From Mytilinidion resinicola (Eukaryota > Ascomycota > Dothideomycetes > Mytilinidiales > Mytilinidiaceae): a DNA stretch of 64,000 nucleotides. Location of the stretch: assembly GCF_010093595.1 (NCBI RefSeq), contig NW_022985438.1:547241-611240 (forward strand). The letters run 5' to 3'. Position 1 is the first letter of the stretch. Every line of letters begins with the position of its first letter. Shown one piece after another: positions 30,828 to 40,799 of the stretch. The notes beneath the pieces were generated by a model that did no database searches, was not told the origin of the DNA, and saw nothing but the letters and a program-made list of their open reading frames with translations. Both the position numbers and the translations under genes were made by a program.

Positions 30828-32249
30828 TCACTTCAACTCACAAGCCACTACGCTCTCCCCTACTGCCCCATACGTCCACACTCCCAAAATCCTAAGCCCA
30901 CATCCCTCCAGCAGGATGCGCCACTGCTCGCGCGTGCGCTCCATAGCGCCGAGACAGCACATCATAGTCATGTCCAGCTGCACCGCTTGCCAGGGGACGC
31001 CGGCGTCTGGGAGGACCATCTCATCGATCAAGAGAATGGAGCTAGAAGACATGGCGGCGGTAAGGTGGGACAAGATAGTAACAGAGGCGGCGTCGGGCCA
31101 GTCATGAAGGATGTTGCGGAGGTAGTAGTACTTGGCGCCTGTATTGTACGTTTAGAACTGGGGCTGAGAGAAGGGAAGGTCTGATACACACCTTTGATCG
31201 GCTGCGGCTTGAAGAAGTCATGCGCCATCAGTTCAACCCCATCGTGGGGGATCGCGCCAGCAAGCGTCTCAGGTATGTCCTGCAGGATCACGCGCCCGGG
31301 GATGGTGGGGTGGCGTGTCTTCAGGGCAATTACCTGGTCGCCGATCCCGCCGCCGACATCGACGAGGAGGACGTCTTTCTCGGTGATGGGCTGCTTGGCA
31401 CACTCCTGTGCCAGTGGGTAGACATCCAGCCAGATCTTTCGGCCAGTGCGGTCATATGCTAGGTACTTTCCGAAGTAGGAGAGAGCGCTTGGGTTTCCTT
31501 GGGCCCAAGCGAAGACGGTGAGGTCAGTTTTGTAAGCGACTTGAAAGGGTGTGTCTTTGGGATCGGTGATATCTTGATACTTGCGAGAGGCAAGGAAGTC
31601 TGGAGCGGCTTGGAAAGCTTTGTTGAGGTTGTCGAAGCTGGGAGTTGGGTTAGTTGGCGTTAGGAGGAGAGGGAAAGTTGTATGTACTAATGGTGAGCAC
31701 CAGCTTGAAACCCTTCTTCGGACATTGACTTGGTGATGTGGTTTGCGGTGAACGTATTGGCGCCAACTTCTTTGACCATGGAGAAGGCAGCGAGAAAGCG
31801 GAGGAGGCGGCCTAGAAAAGTGTGAGTAATTTTTATATCCATAGCCGTATAGGACGTTGGTCTAACCCAGGAGCACTGGAGAGGCACCCGTCTGCTTTGC
31901 GAGCTGAGAGACGGTCAAAGGGATAGGAGCGCTTTCAACGAGCGCCTCGAATAACTTCAAGTCCATAGCTACTCTAGCTATTGCAAGACGGAGGTTCTAG
32001 TGACTTGTTAGTAGTCATAGCTCGAAGAAATATATCCAAAAGCTGTATCAGAAAGGTGGTACCTACAGAATATATCGTTCTGTTCAGTGTATCGTGCGGC
32101 GATTCCACAGAGTACTGCAGCTCGCGGAGAGAGTCGAGAATCTTTCTTCTCTCGACATCATCGGCGGTGCCAGCAATCGTCTTCACCTCAGCAGCTAGCT
32201 TCTCCATTTTCTTCGCCTTTGAAGAGTGGAAGAAGGATAGGCAACTCAT
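30828..32249 (-). CDS. SAM-dependent O-methyltransferase (class I, plant/fungal type)
   Basis: 397 aa from five exons: 32249..32067, 31996..31867, 31811..31688, 31637..31192 and 31138..30828. All four introns are 50-70 nt, phases agree, total is a multiple of three. N-terminal winged-helix dimerisation part (LRLAIARVAMDLKLFEALVE, then VSQLAKQTGASPVLLGRLLR), a substrate-pocket segment (GFQAGAHHYFDNLNKAFQ), the SAM-binding loop VDVGGGIGDQ at about 234-245, and the catalytic His306 in NILHDWPD. The family methylates hydroxyls of aromatic or polyketide metabolites, but no polyketide synthase, NRPS, P450 or transporter of a cluster is nearby. So the substrate is open and it may be an orphan or detoxifying enzyme. 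The unspliced track hides it completely, because the longest open exon frame is under 100 codons. Confidence 0.9.
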
Positions 32250-34078
32250 TTCGAACTTGATATCAGGAGTTGAAGGTCTTTGGACTTTTAATCGATTTAT
32301 ATCATAAAGTTTGAATGTATACGGAAACTGCTCCGTCGTGACGTGATGACCATTCTGGACGTATGTTTATATTCGGTCAAAGAATGTCGAAATAAGGACG
32401 CGCTAAATTGATTTACATTGACGGGTAGCGGAAAGGACGGTAAAATGTGCACAAGATCCTTGATCCTTCGCACGAACGCGAACCTTCCGAGGCCCCGCGC
32501 CAATGAGCCCACGTGGGTCCACGAGGCCTATTGCGGGACCGCCATATCTTGGTGATCCTTTCTGCTAGATAGTGGACGAGGCTCCCGGAAGGATTGATAA
32601 TTGATGCGAGAGAACATGAGTGTGGACTGATTGATACGTCAAGAATGCATCAGATTACCGTGATCCTCGAGCTGGTTTCCTGATCAGGGGGAGAGGTTAC
32701 TACCTAATTGGAGCGGTTGCATTTGTAGCGGTCGGTGACACCGTCTCACTCGAATTGCACTGTAATTCTTCCTATTTTGAAGAGTCGTAATAGTTTCGTG
32801 GACATTGAATTAGGGTCAGTTACCTCCATGCGTCGTCCCCTTCCTGATTCAGTGCGATCTTGTCAGCGTAAGGTGTTAGTGAATCGAAGATATAATTGAA
32901 AATTGTCTGTGATCATTGAGACATTCAGCAACGATAGGCGGAGTGAAAGTGATAATTAGGGCGTCCAGATGCTGTCATCGACAGGGTAGGGGTGTAGTGG
33001 AATCGGGTTCCTGTGTTGATCCTATGCACGCTGCCATTTCAGCTCCTGGACAGGGTTCAGAAACTCTAGATGCTACCTCATAGCTTGGTAGGCCTTGTGC
33101 TATAGAAAACAGCGGCAAATCGCTGGAGCTTGCCGAGTATACCTTGCCGGTGCTCCCCGGGATACACTAATGTTGAAATCATGTATAAGAAAGACTGGGC
33201 GAAGAACTTGAGTAGTTATAATCAAAATATTGGTAGACTTGATGAGGAATATAGGAACGGAGAGCTCGTATGTCTTCCACATCTCCAAGCAGATAAGAAA
33301 CGACCGTCAGCGTATCATACCTACATGATGCAATCCATGACCTTCCTGATCCAATTAATGATGCGTTTCAAGGATCAGGAGTGGTGATAGCCGTATACCC
33401 GATCAACGCTGCCATGCACAGAAAGCTGTCGGAGCAACATCATCGCTGGACAACATTCAGGGGTCTGTGGAGGAGTGCAAATACGGTAACTTGCCGTCGG
33501 ACTCGGACTCAGCTTTGCTGCAATTGGCGAATATAGCAAAAGGGCACATACACGGTCCGGTAGCTAAGACGTTTAGCATCTCCTCCGCACTCGCACGACA
33601 TCCCATTCGGCATCTTTAGGTAGTTGTGAGAAATATCCTTGTGGAAACTGATGCTAAATCCAATCGTTTGATATGCATGCCAGTGGTCTTTTATCTTTGA
33701 AGCTTGATCGCAGTGTTTAGAGCGGAGCAGGCTGGGCTCTGAGGAAATTCAGAGGATGCCTCAGAGGTGGCTGAAGCCTGTGATGGAGAAAAGACGTTGA
33801 TGCGGTGTAATTTTCGCGTTATTTCGACTTTTTAGAGACGGCCCGATGAATCCCTGCCGCCTCCTAGAGTTCCACCTTCTTCACTAACACAAACCGGCAT
33901 GCGTACGCACTCATTGGAAAAGAATTATCTTCTGTATCTGAAACGTCCGATAGATGCTTCATGTTGAAATTGAACCACCATGGTTGAGCACTTTCCTCCG
34001 ATGATATGGCAACGTTAGTGACTAGATTTCGATAACACATTGAAGCACCCCGAATAACGGCGACGTAGACCAATCGTA

Positions 34079-34187
34079 AGCGTTCGAATCCACTTCGATT
34101 TGCACTTTCGAGACTTTTACATCTTCTCCGGATTGTTAATCTTGCACTGAAGCACCTCAGACAGTGGTGAGCATGTGTGCACAAACA
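34079..34187 (+). repeat. Dispersed repeat module, copy 1
   Basis: About 109 bp: gcgttcgaatcc.., then acttttacatct..ccggattgttaat, ending gcacctcagacagtggtga and gtgtgcac. It aligns over its full length with 61618..61724 and 62133..62237, some 28 kb away. The match also extends about 35 bp upstream (gcacccc-aa-aac-gcgac) relative to the copy at 62085. Confidence 0.8.
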
Positions 34188-34718
34188 GCCCATCGGCCTT
34201 GCTGCGATGTCAAAACCTGCCTCCCGACGCTTCCTCGACCTGGCGACAGCGATTTCTTTTTAGCACCAGATCATTTCCCGATCTATGGTGTTCCTAGGCC
34301 CACGATATCAATTATTTCCTCTTAGATCAGCAATATGGCTGTTCTTCTACCCGGTCCCGTGAGGCGTCGCCTGAGGTACCTCGATACCGTTCCCGTAATC
34401 CAAGCGAGATGTAAGCCAATGGTTTCGACAAGCCTGGTAACTACCTGATGACGCACCTCGGAAGGTGTCAGGTGATATTAGTGCGTCTTTTTGACATTGG
34501 AATTCTGTCATATTGCCGCAAGCTTGATAAACGCTGCAGCACATCAGTCCGCTACTTTGTGAAGTGCCTCAATATTTATAGGATATGGTAACGAAGAGTA
34601 TACTAAGACACCTATTTGGGCATCTCGTCTTTCCATCTCTTCCAAAATCATGATGATGTGTTGAAGCCTTACAAACAACGGTAAATAGGCCGACGGTAAG
34701 CAGCTGAAACCTCTCTGA

Positions 34719-34804
34719 TTCAAGCTCTGAAGACCTTTACATCTTATCGGAATTTTATAGTACGCCGAAGTACCTCAAACGGCGGCGAGCGAGTGCACAC
34801 AGAC
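34719..34804 (+). repeat. Dispersed repeat module, copy 2 (diverged)
   Basis: Shares tttacatctta-cgga, gaagtacctca and ggcg-gcgag-gtgcacacagac with copy 1 in the same order and spacing. More diverged than the copies near 62 kb. Confidence 0.65.
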
Positions 34805-35730
34805 TTTTGGCAATGTATACCTTAATGATTTTGCGCAACCTTGAATCTCGTGAAGGCACCTCCCAAGGCGTTATCCTGGAAAGTTGTCACGAGCAACACG
34901 TATACCAGGAGCTGTTAGTCTGTAGGTAAGTTCTTGTTCTACTCTTTTTTTCTCTCAGGAGTCTTGATAATTGTGTACTAGTGTACACTTGTAAACTGCC
35001 TCAACATGTTTTTGAAACTCTGGATGAGAGAGATACCCTGACGGTTCTGCACAGCCTTAATACTCGTGAGAGCACCTCGCATGGTGTTATGCCAAGCTGA
35101 CGATATGCAGTTCGCGTACACACAGGACTGGATTTAGCTCGGTCAAACCGGAGAGTCTAATGTACAGTTCAGCAATCTTTACATCCTATAATCGCTTTTC
35201 CCCCACATCTTGGGGCGCTTCAAAGCATCTACTAGGACCCCATCTCCCGCACGCGTGACCACATCCACCTCACTTCGCGCAACGTCCACTACTCTTCCAT
35301 CGTCCTCTACCGCTAACTAAGCCTAATTTTAGAGCTTCAGAAGAGATATTCGCATCTTCTGAAGCTCGTTGGCTGTACTCTGGCGGTGCTGACCTAGTAG
35401 CAAAGACAGTGTCGTCACTCTCCCAAGTACGCGGTACTTTCTACATCTGTTTGGCACTGAGCCGCTCTACCCGCTCCTGCCAATGCGCAAAGATGGAGGC
35501 CCTCAATTTGCATCATGTCCGGCACTACTTTCCTCACTTCTTCACCACATCACGCCTTCCTTGACATCTTCAAACAGGTGTCAAAACACTTATATCCGTG
35601 TCCTGATTTAAACTATTCTTCCACATCAGCCATCCAACATCAACGTCACTAATCCACGCCCGATTCATTATTACCATCTCCTCACTCTTCAAATCACTCC
35701 TCGACATCGTCAACTTTTCCACACTCGACA

Positions 35731-36940
35731 ATGAGTGGTAGCTCCCCCACGGCCGCCGACGCCCGCGAAGATGTCGAGGCCGGAAAGCCAGCATCGCGCC
35801 CCAAGCCGTTCCTCCCGGACTGGCCAGGCTTTGGGCCACACTTCCGGGCAATGTCATTTGACATAACAATCTTCTGGCTTCTTGCGCTCGCGTCACTTGT
35901 TCTGTATCTTAAGCCGCCAGGGTTGGCACGCCCATTACTCTTTGTGCTTTATCAGGACGGACTGCCCGATAGGTTAGACATTGCCGTCCCTTACGCCGAC
36001 GAGATTCTCGACACCTATGCGTCCGCCGGCATCGCGACCGGTGTTCCTATGTTTGTGATACTTGTGGTGGAACTGGGGTGGATCCGAAGCTTTCGAAGCT
36101 TAGAGGCTGCTGTACGTACCCTATTTGCGTCTCCTTAAATCGGGCTGAGGCACCTCACAGAGTGGCATACCAGTGTGCACACTTATCAAGTCTCTTGAGC
36201 TCTTTACATTTCCTCAAATTGGGTTGAAGTACCTCACACATTGGCAAACCAGTGTGCACACTAGTCAATTGCTGACAACGCACATAGACTGGAGGCTTCC
36301 AGATGGCTCTTGTATGCACATCCTTTGTCACCACCGTACTCAAGGTGACCGTGGGTGGCCTACGCCCTCACTTCCTCGCCGTCTGCAATCCGGACCATGC
36401 TATGCCCGGGATTGGCTACGCAAACCTCTACTACACCCCCATAATCTGTAACGGGAGCAACGCTCACGACATCCTCGAAGCCCAAATGTCCTTCCCATCC
36501 GGCCATGCTTCCAGCGCATTCGCCGGCGCCGTGTACCTCTGCCTATGGCTGAACGCAGTACTAAAGATCTTCTCCGGCTGCCGAACGTCGTACTGGAAGC
36601 TGCTCGTGTTCTTTGTGCCGCTGCTCGGGGCGATACTGCTCGGACTGAGCAAAGTGGCTGATAGCTATCACCACATGTCGGATGTAATTACCGGTGCCGC
36701 TATCGGGATCTTTTTCGCACTGCTAGCGTACCGGGGTGCGCATGCGAGTATTTGGGACTGGAGGTAGGCCTCTTCCGCTCCTTTTTACGCGTCTCGGTGG
36801 TTACTAATGTTGCTTGTTCGCGAAGATATAACCACATGCCGCTGAGTCGCACGGTGCCTTTCGACTACGAGGCCCCCTACGTGGAGGTCTCAGACCTCCG
36901 GGATTTCCGGGCGAGATCTCCGGTCGAAAATGGGGGTTGA
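35731..36940 (+). CDS. PAP2 lipid phosphatase (diacylglycerol pyrophosphatase/LPP type)
   Basis: 318-aa multi-pass membrane enzyme that dephosphorylates lipid phosphates such as phosphatidate or DGPP. Exons 35731..36111, 36303..36763 and 36826..36940. Six hydrophobic segments, for example TIFWLLALASLVLYL and LLVFFVPLLGAILLGL. Motif C1 is K141-x6-R148-P (KVTVGGLRP), C2 is PSGH at 192-195, and C3 is S243-K-x5-H250-x3-D254 (SKVADSYHHMSD), where the usual second residue R is K. Intron 1 is 191 nt, far longer than the others here, and holds two copies of the dispersed repeat module. Its acceptor is the CAG before ATGGCTCTTG, giving SLEAA-MALVCTSF. An earlier acceptor (CATAG) breaks the frame. The C-terminal tail is acidic and Arg-rich. 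Confidence 0.9.
36131..36262 (+). repeat. Two tandem repeat modules inside a spliceosomal intron
   Basis: Copy A 36131..36182 and copy B 36201..36262 share aaat-ggg-tga-g-acctcaca, tggca-accagtgtgcacact, then tcaa. Both are shortened relatives of the module at 34079. They make up most of the first PAP2 intron (36112..36302). Confidence 0.75.
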
Positions 36941-37686
36941 TGGAGATGTTCGGGCGGAAGTCTGATGAATGGATGGCTATTCCCTTTCTTTTTTTTCTCC
37001 TTGCGCCGTGATCTCTTTTACGTTTCCTAGTTGAAAGACCTTTATAAAAGGCACATTAATGTCGAAAGTGTACCCATTTCTTCTGCAAGCATTTGACGCT
37101 GCGTGACCTCTTCTAGACGTAATGGCTCCCCTTCACGTGGTTGTATATGCGACTAACACTCACGAAAGCAGCGCGTTCCAAATCGTCCTATCCGCACGAT
37201 CGTTTTGGGCAAGTGACTACCGCGTTGGAGCGCCCCTGGACGCTGTAAATCAGGCGATCGTGCTGGGACATGCATAAAGCTTTGGGAAGCTTTGGGGGAG
37301 CTCCGGAGGTGGGAGGAACAAAACAGGTAGGATGTAAAGATCCAGAGGCTGCAGATTAGGAGGTTAGTAACTGGACCGACAAAGCGTACCTTTCGTGTGT
37401 CTTTCTACTAGTTTCAACGAAAATAGGTATACATAATGGGCCCCTTTGCGTGATTATAACCTTTTTAAAAGGGCTATATGCCCAGTCTGTGTACACCCTA
37501 AAGCCGCTGTCTGAGGTGCCCCGGCGAGTCTACTAATGCTTCCAAGATATGAGCTTTGCAATTCTGAAAATACCTTGAAGGACCTTAGACAGCGTCAAAG
37601 AAGTGTAAGCAGTGAAAAGTTGAATGCGTCTTTGCTTAAGATTAGAGGTCTATGATTGGCCAAACGATAGCTAAATGATATTGAAA

Positions 37687-37990
37687 GCGCACCTCTGCGT
37701 AGTTGCAAATGTGACTTGATGGCCCGTTTCGTGTGCTTACCATTTTTTACGCATCGGCGCCCTCTATGTGGGTTTAGACTACTAAAAGCCACCCTCTGCG
37801 TAATTATAATTGTGACTTCATAGATCCTCTACGTGGGAAGAAGAGTAAACAAATGGGCCTGTCCGCGTGGTTAGAAGTTTGACAGCATAGCACCCTCAAT
37901 GTGGCTGATTGTATAACTTAATGGCCCTCTTTGTGTGGTTAAGAACGTAGTAAGATAGCCCACCTCTTCGTGGTTAAAGAGGTTACAAAA
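37687..37990 (+). repeat. Degenerate tandem array, 34-bp period
   Basis: Nine units start at about 37687, 37721, 37757, 37788, 37822, 37855, 37889, 37922 and 37957, so spacing stays at 31-36 bp. Each begins with [gc]-ccc-ct-t-[gt]-cGTGg-tta, followed by an A/T-rich half often containing gtgac and ending at 'at-g'. Units are only partly alike, so standard repeat masking may miss the array. Its function is unknown. Confidence 0.75.
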
Positions 37991-38008
37991 GCAACTACAT
38001 GTTCGCAG

Positions 38009-38064
38009 CCTTTACGGACGTCCCAAATCGGGTTATGTGGTGCTGCCGCATTGGGAGTGCACGC
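38009..38064 (+). repeat. Dispersed repeat module, diverged copy
   Basis: cctttac-gac, aaatcgggtta, gctgc and cattgg-agtgcac align in order with the two copies in the PAP2 intron. Weaker than the other listed copies. Confidence 0.45.
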
Positions 38065-38148
38065 GGTCTTGAAGAACCCCTGGGTGTTTGAAAGTTATAA
38101 AATTGTAGATGTAAAATTTAGTAGAACGTGAATTAGATAATCTAATCT

Positions 38149-39765
38149 CTATTTTCCTTCCTCTGCGTCTTTTGACCTCAACGTCCCATCGCTTTCGTTC
38201 TGTTGGCTCCTTATAGCCTCCAGAACATCGAGGCCCATACCAGTCTTGGGGCCGGTGAAGTTCTTCCGCCCATCGACGAACCATTGGACGGTGCTAATGA
38301 TGAGGATGATTGCGAAGGCGACGACGCAATAATCTAGGCGCATTAGAACCGTTGTTCGTTGAGGATAGGGATTAAACTTACTCATGTTGCTGCCTGTAAC
38401 AGGGAGGTCTGGGGGAAAAACAAAGAGTACCGTTGTGACGATCACATAGGCAATGCCGATCAAATTCGCGGTCCATCCAAACCAGGTAGGAAGCACGAAA
38501 GCCCGTGGCGGAAGTTTGTTTCGCCCCTGTAGACAGTTTACCGCGATTGGCATGGCATAGCTGACGCCCAGTGCTACAACTGAAGCGGAAATGATGGCGT
38601 TGAATGCGCTGCTTGATCCAAGGAAAATGCAGCCAAAGATGACAACGAGCGCGGTCGTCAGGTAGAGCGCGTTGAGGGGAAGATCCAGCTTTGGATGCAC
38701 CTTGGCGAAGAATCTCGAGTAGGGGAGACCACCGTCGCGAGCGAATGCGTACGACATCCTGGACGAAGTCGTCATGATGGAGGTCGTAGCGAACAACAAA
38801 CAAACGAGTGGGAACATTAGAAGGCAGATAGCTCCCGCGTGGCTTTGAGTCGCGTTGAAAAGGATTTGAAGAAGAGGACCTGCCGCAGAGGTGGTCACAG
38901 TTGATACGTCACCCGCGACAAACAAAAGGACGGTCAGGAAAATGAAGCCAGTGAACATTCCAATAGCGACGCAAGCTATCATGATCTTTGGTCCCTCGGT
39001 GGCAGCGTTTGGAATCTCTTCAATCATGTGAGCCACGGCATCGAAGCCGGTTAGGCCGAGACCGCCCTGTAGCAATCCTAATAACCAGGCGATTCCATCG
39101 GGCCAGCCAGTCTCGTTGATGAATTGCCGGAAGACGAAGTAGCCGGAGGAGTAGTTCGGGGATGCGCAGGCTAGACAGGTTATTGAGATGATGCAGAACC
39201 CGCCAATGGACCATGTGATAGCGGCTTTGTTGACGTAGGGGAGAGACGAGTTTAGAAAAGCGTTTACAACGAAGGCGAAGATGTTGTAGCCGATGTAAAT
39301 CAGGAATTGGTGCCATCTCTGAGGAGAGTAGTTCGGATTCATCAGGGATATAACACCCACGATAAGCTGGGAGCCCAGAAGACCACCTGATGCAACCAGC
39401 GCGATCCACCCAGATACGTTGATCCAGCCAGTAATCCAAGAGAGAATCGGGACATATTGTTTCCAGCTGATAACAGCAACCCAATGGTACTGCCCGCCGG
39501 CGGTGGGATATGCGGACAGGAACTCGGCGAGAGAGGCTGCTAGGCAGAGATTGCATATACCGGCGGTGACCAGGCCCCAAATCACACTTGTTGAGCCACC
39601 GGAGGGCAGGGCCAGAGACAGAGAAGCAGAGAGAGCGGTCCACGAGTTGAGGATTGCGAAAGCCAGGCCAAGCATGGCAAGCGGGGAGAAGTTCCTCTTC
39701 AACTCTCCCCTGTGGCCGAGAGCTTCGAGCTGAAGCTCGTCGGTGGTTTCCTGTGGTTCGCCCAT
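38149..39765 (-). CDS. Amino-acid/GABA/choline-type permease (APC superfamily)
   Basis: 522-aa plasma-membrane transporter with about 12 membrane segments. Exons 39765..38382 and 38333..38149. The 48-nt intron 38381..38334 (GTAAGT..TAG) is stop-free and in frame; splicing gives the family-typical SNMNYCVVAFA in place of 16 inserted hydrophilic residues between two membrane helices. Start motif ELKRNFSPLAMLGLAFAILNSW, helix 1 with SLALPSGGSTSVIWGL, then AEFLSAYPTAGGQYHWVA. Later GLTGFDAVAHMIEEIPNAATEGPKI and SRMSYAFARDGGLPYSRFF are marks of the fungal GABA/choline permease group (Uga4, Hnm1 and relatives). The exact substrate cannot be told. Ends are short hydrophilic tails. Confidence 0.93.
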   Translation of the reverse strand: MGEPQETTDELQLEALGHRGELKRNFSPLAMLGLAFAILNSWTALSASLSLALPSGGSTSVIWGLVTAGICNLCLAASLAEFLSAYPTAGGQYHWVAVISWKQYVPILSWITGWINVSGWIALVASGGLLGSQLIVGVISLMNPNYSPQRWHQFLIYIGYNIFAFVVNAFLNSSLPYVNKAAITWSIGGFCIISITCLACASPNYSSGYFVFRQFINETGWPDGIAWLLGLLQGGLGLTGFDAVAHMIEEIPNAATEGPKIMIACVAIGMFTGFIFLTVLLFVAGDVSTVTTSAAGPLLQILFNATQSHAGAICLLMFPLVCLLFATTSIMTTSSRMSYAFARDGGLPYSRFFAKVHPKLDLPLNALYLTTALVVIFGCIFLGSSSAFNAIISASVVALGVSYAMPIAVNCLQGRNKLPPRAFVLPTWFGWTANLIGIAYVIVTTVLFVFPPDLPVTGSNMSKFNPYPQRTTVLMRLDYCVVAFAIILIISTVQWFVDGRKNFTGPKTGMGLDVLEAIRSQQNESDGTLRSKDAEEGK

Positions 39766-40140
39766 GGTCAGGATCGGAGCAAAAAAGGTAATATCAAATG
39801 CCAGAAGATTTGCAACGAGCGATGGGATATATTAGCAGAAATGGACGTTGCGCTATGGGCATTCTTAGAGCCCGCCGGTGTCCGTTCGGACGACGGGTGG
39901 CAGATAAGGATATCGTACGGGTCTCTGTCCATGGCTTTGGTCGTCCATCTGAGCCGCGTGGAGGTGAGACCGGGCTCTCCGAGACGTCATCGCATGCTGG
40001 ACCCGCCCGGAAACACAAGAGGGGGACTGTGCCGATCTCACCAAGCCGTTGTGGGCAAGAACATGCCGGCGCCGTTTGCTGACAGGAGGGATGCCCTGTC
40101 GAGCATGATCTCATGAGGCATAAGAATGTGCGCTGTGGCG

Positions 40141-40444
40141 CTATGCTATCCAGCGTGGGATAAAGCAAGAGCGAGGTCGGCCTCCGTAATGCGAACTAGT
40201 CATCGAAGGCAAAGGACGTCCTGAGAAAAAACCTAGCGCGAGCCAGATGAGAGTAGCAATTACCTGATAGTCGGCATTGTAGTCTTCTTCGGAGACTAGC
40301 ATCGAAGGTTAGCATAAGGCTTCTCGTAGTGATTGGACGGATACACTTACTACTCCCGCGGGCGTGAAGTGGCGGCTCATCGAAGGCTTCGACAGCTTCT
40401 AGCGGCGTGTACCTGGCAGCACGATGGGGTGATCTGTCCCTCAT
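40141..40444 (-). CDS. Small predicted membrane protein, two exons
   Basis: Proposed 82-aa product from exons 40444..40351 and 40295..40141, joined over a 55-nt intron (GTAAGT, internal branch ctaac, acceptor TAG) in phase 1. It reads MRDRSPHRAARYTPLEAVEA, an acidic stretch DEPPLHARGSISEEDYNADY, one hydrophobic segment VIATLIWLALGFFSG, then a basic tail. Good consensus donor and branch site are the main support. A second donor-like GTAATT follows CAG at the membrane segment; splicing there to TTTTCTCAG would give a shorter product ending DVLCLR. It lies between the permease and the phosphatase. Function unknown. Confidence 0.42.
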
Positions 40445-40799
40445 GCCTCACGACCATCCCGTGCATCAGGAATCCAGGGGTTTTAGGGCAAATTGGAGAT
40501 GCAACGGTGGGGCAAAAGGAAAGGATGTCATGACAAGCTCCTGGGGATGCTTGGCACGGCTCGGCATCCATGCCCGACCTCACCTGCACTTCTCGATCAG
40601 TCCATCAACAGCCTCTACGCCAAAATCTCTCAGCCTCTCCCGGTTACAGAGAATCACAGCCAAGCCGTTGCACAGTGTTGAGGTGCCCGGCAACGTTACT
40701 TGCCACGCCTGTGTCCACAGCATGACAGCGCACATTTGCCCCACGTAATATGGTACCGGACTTCCGCATCAACTTTTTAAAACGACAACACGGACCGCA

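Larger units (their letters stand above)
32250..35730. other. Gene-poor region with diverged repeat modules
   Basis: About 3.5 kb with no open frame that I can defend. From about 33.8 kb onward, short blocks share the phrase g-c-ACCTC-a and a following gTGTGCAC. The two clear copies are listed (34079..34187 and 34719..34804). Weaker relatives appear near 34365-34500, 34820-34880 and 35040-35100. The last 200 bp is the PAP2 promoter and leader. Confidence 0.55.
36941..38148. other. Convergent spacer rich in degenerate repeats
   Basis: About 1.2 kb between the PAP2 and permease genes, which converge. It holds a diverged dispersed module at 37566..37612 (accttagacagcgtcaaag), the 34-bp array at 37687..37990, isolated similar units near 37126 and 37436, and another module at about 38009..38064. 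No gene seen. Confidence 0.6.

Noticed and set aside
34082..34092. gttcgaatcc, resembling a tRNA T-loop
   Set aside because: No acceptor stem or anticodon arm around it; it is the start of the dispersed repeat, whose other copies read gtttgaat.
37430..37990. CRISPR-like regular spacing
   Set aside because: Fungal DNA, units are degenerate and there are no conserved repeats with unique spacers; it is a worn tandem array.
39794..40168. Minus-strand 124-codon frame
   Set aside because: Overlaps the permease upstream region and the proposed small-gene exon in another frame; no structure or start support.
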